NCBI GenBank assembly: GCA_025201365.1
Contig: JAIXMF010000137.1
Coordinates: forward strand, 1-32,303
Origin: Syncephalis plumigaleata
Lineage: Eukaryota; Zoopagomycota; Zoopagomycetes; Zoopagales; Piptocephalidaceae
Length of the DNA stretch: 32,303 nucleotides
Direction of reading: 5' to 3'
Of this stretch, positions 31,458 to 32,303 are shown piece by piece. The first letter of the stretch is position 1; each line of letters opens with the position of its first letter. The notes beneath the pieces were generated by a model. The model ran no database searches, was not told where the DNA came from, and saw only the letters and a program-made list of their open reading frames with translations. The position numbers and the translations under genes were made by a program.

Positions 31458-32303
31458 TTATTGATTCATACGCACTATTACTGTATCAGAACGTGACTCG
31501 GCTTCAATTTCTTCGATTGGTTCATTTTCACCATTATTCGATTTGTTCCTTCTCTGTTGTGATGATTTGCGCTTTCTCGCTTCATCATCGTCATCGTCAT
31601 CGTCATCATCCTCCTCGTCAGCAATATCGAATATTGCCTCGCCAACCGGTGGATGTCCACCCAAGCCTACTTCACGTTGTCGTGATCCATTGCCTCCCAC
31701 CTGTCCTAGTCGAATATGATTGCCGTCTTCACCGCCGCCTACCACGCGAAAACCATGTCCTTCCTCGTCTTCATCGTCATCCAGTGCAAAGGCATCATCG
31801 GCATCCTGCTCGTTGCTCGGCAATTCTTGTAGGCCGTAGCGTTGATTCTGCGATGTAGGTCGCCAGAAGAAGGCGATCAACGAGAACACGAAAAAGTATT
31901 CGGCATTGAGCCAGCCATCCAGGATAAACCATTGGTAACGCCAACGACGAGCAACCCAGTCGGGATCATTCTGATGAGTGACCGAGGCAGTATTCACGAT
32001 AAAGAATAAGCCTAGCAATATGACTGATAGAATCAGTATTCGCCACAATCTACGATACATTGTCAGTTTGACATGCTGTTTACGCGTCTCTAGCAGCTGA
32101 GTGGTGACCGTAAGACCATTCAGAATGTATTAGTCGGATGAACATTTGTTAAGGAATAATCATTGTCATTAATTGCTAGTGTATAGCGTATCGTCTCATC
32201 TCATCATAAAGGATATCCAAAAGTAGAATGTTGTCATTGTAATCGATGGCAACACGAACACTAATACCAGTAGACCGGCAGTCTCCGGAGTAGTAAGCAT
32301 GGT
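31458..32303 (-). CDS. PTM1: PTM1-like GOST membrane protein, C-terminal part
   Basis: The 5' part lies beyond the right edge. Visible exons are 32217-32303 (partial) and 31458-32126. They join over an AT-AC intron to give ...TTFYFW|ILNGLTVTTQLLETRKQ and VKLTMYRRLWRIL, then a hydrophobic segment, RWRYQWFILDGWLNAEYF, a last helix, and FWRPTSQNQRYGLQELPSNE. These are the signature of the lung-7TM/GOST family (PTM1, GPR107/108): YRxF after a basic loop, W(L/F)xDGxxxxxYF, and WRPxxxNxRYxLQxLP after TM7. Members act in Golgi-endosome traffic. The cytosolic tail (about 145 aa) is acidic, with D-rich runs (EDEE and a nine-residue D run), longer than in typical relatives. The stop is at 31458. Confidence 0.85.
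32127..32216 (-). other. U12-type AT-AC intron
   Basis: On the minus strand the intron starts ATATCCTTT at 32216, the exact minor-spliceosome donor consensus. It contains TTCCTTAAC (32148-32156), the exact U12 branch consensus, and ends in AC at 32127, about 21 bases after the branch. Length is 90 bases. The join is phase 0 (TGG|ATT) and restores the conserved family sequence. Reading through hits TGA, and no GT-AG pair restores the sequence. Confidence 0.88.

Overview
The window looks like nuclear DNA of an early-diverging (non-Dikarya) fungus; this is an inference from gene content. Fungal marks are a CRH-type GH16 cell-wall transglycosylase, a TRPY/Yvc1-like vacuolar channel, a PTM1-type GOST membrane protein and an ergosterol-pathway mevalonate diphosphate decarboxylase. 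Non-Dikarya marks are a 4E-BP carrying every motif of the animal protein and a textbook U12-type AT-AC intron. Other introns are mostly 55-110 bases with GTAAGT-like donors and CTAAC/CTGAC branch sites. Intergenic DNA is AT-rich with many microsatellites. No tRNA, rRNA, CRISPR or bacterial operon structure was seen. LAYOUT: 1-500, 3' end of a Cu/Zn-SOD-like GPI-type surface protein (+). 803-1156, BRI3-like small membrane protein (-). 1545-3932, Yvc1-like channel (+). 4632-4949, small secreted Cys-rich protein (+), flanked by two foldback MITE-like elements. 5826-6949, ribosomal protein eS17 (-). 7848-10930, two members of an unrecognised seven-helix receptor-like family (+). 11451-17560, minus-strand block: HMO1-like HMG-box protein, 4E-BP, weak exon candidates, and the CRH transglycosylase with an in-frame TAG before its GPI tail. 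18707-25948, five more receptor-like genes (+). 26115-28480, lysyl-tRNA synthetase with an apparent mitochondrial presequence, 11 exons (+). 28759-29973, mevalonate diphosphate decarboxylase (+). 30195-31342, unknown protein (-). 31458-32303, C-terminal part of the GOST protein with the U12 intron (-). CENTRAL SYSTEM: seven paralogues of 312-331 aa share an N-terminal NATTW-type sequon, seven hydrophobic helices, a GPCR-like conserved cysteine pair (before TM3 and in the TM4-TM5 loop), one phase-2 intron inside TM7 at the same codon, and in most copies a related C-terminal tail (consensus about [IV]T[TS]YHGxI...T.[FY]) encoded by the second exon. In six of the seven the splice donor itself creates a stop codon in unspliced RNA. 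The seventh uses a GC donor and stays open. A palindrome-like AAAACCTGTTTT motif lies about 145-270 bases upstream of each start. I infer an expanded chemosensory or ligand-receptor family, possibly co-regulated; ligand and function cannot be told from sequence. TOR-linked translation control (4E-BP), ribosome and tRNA charging genes, and wall and secretory genes make up the rest, with no evident operon-like logic.
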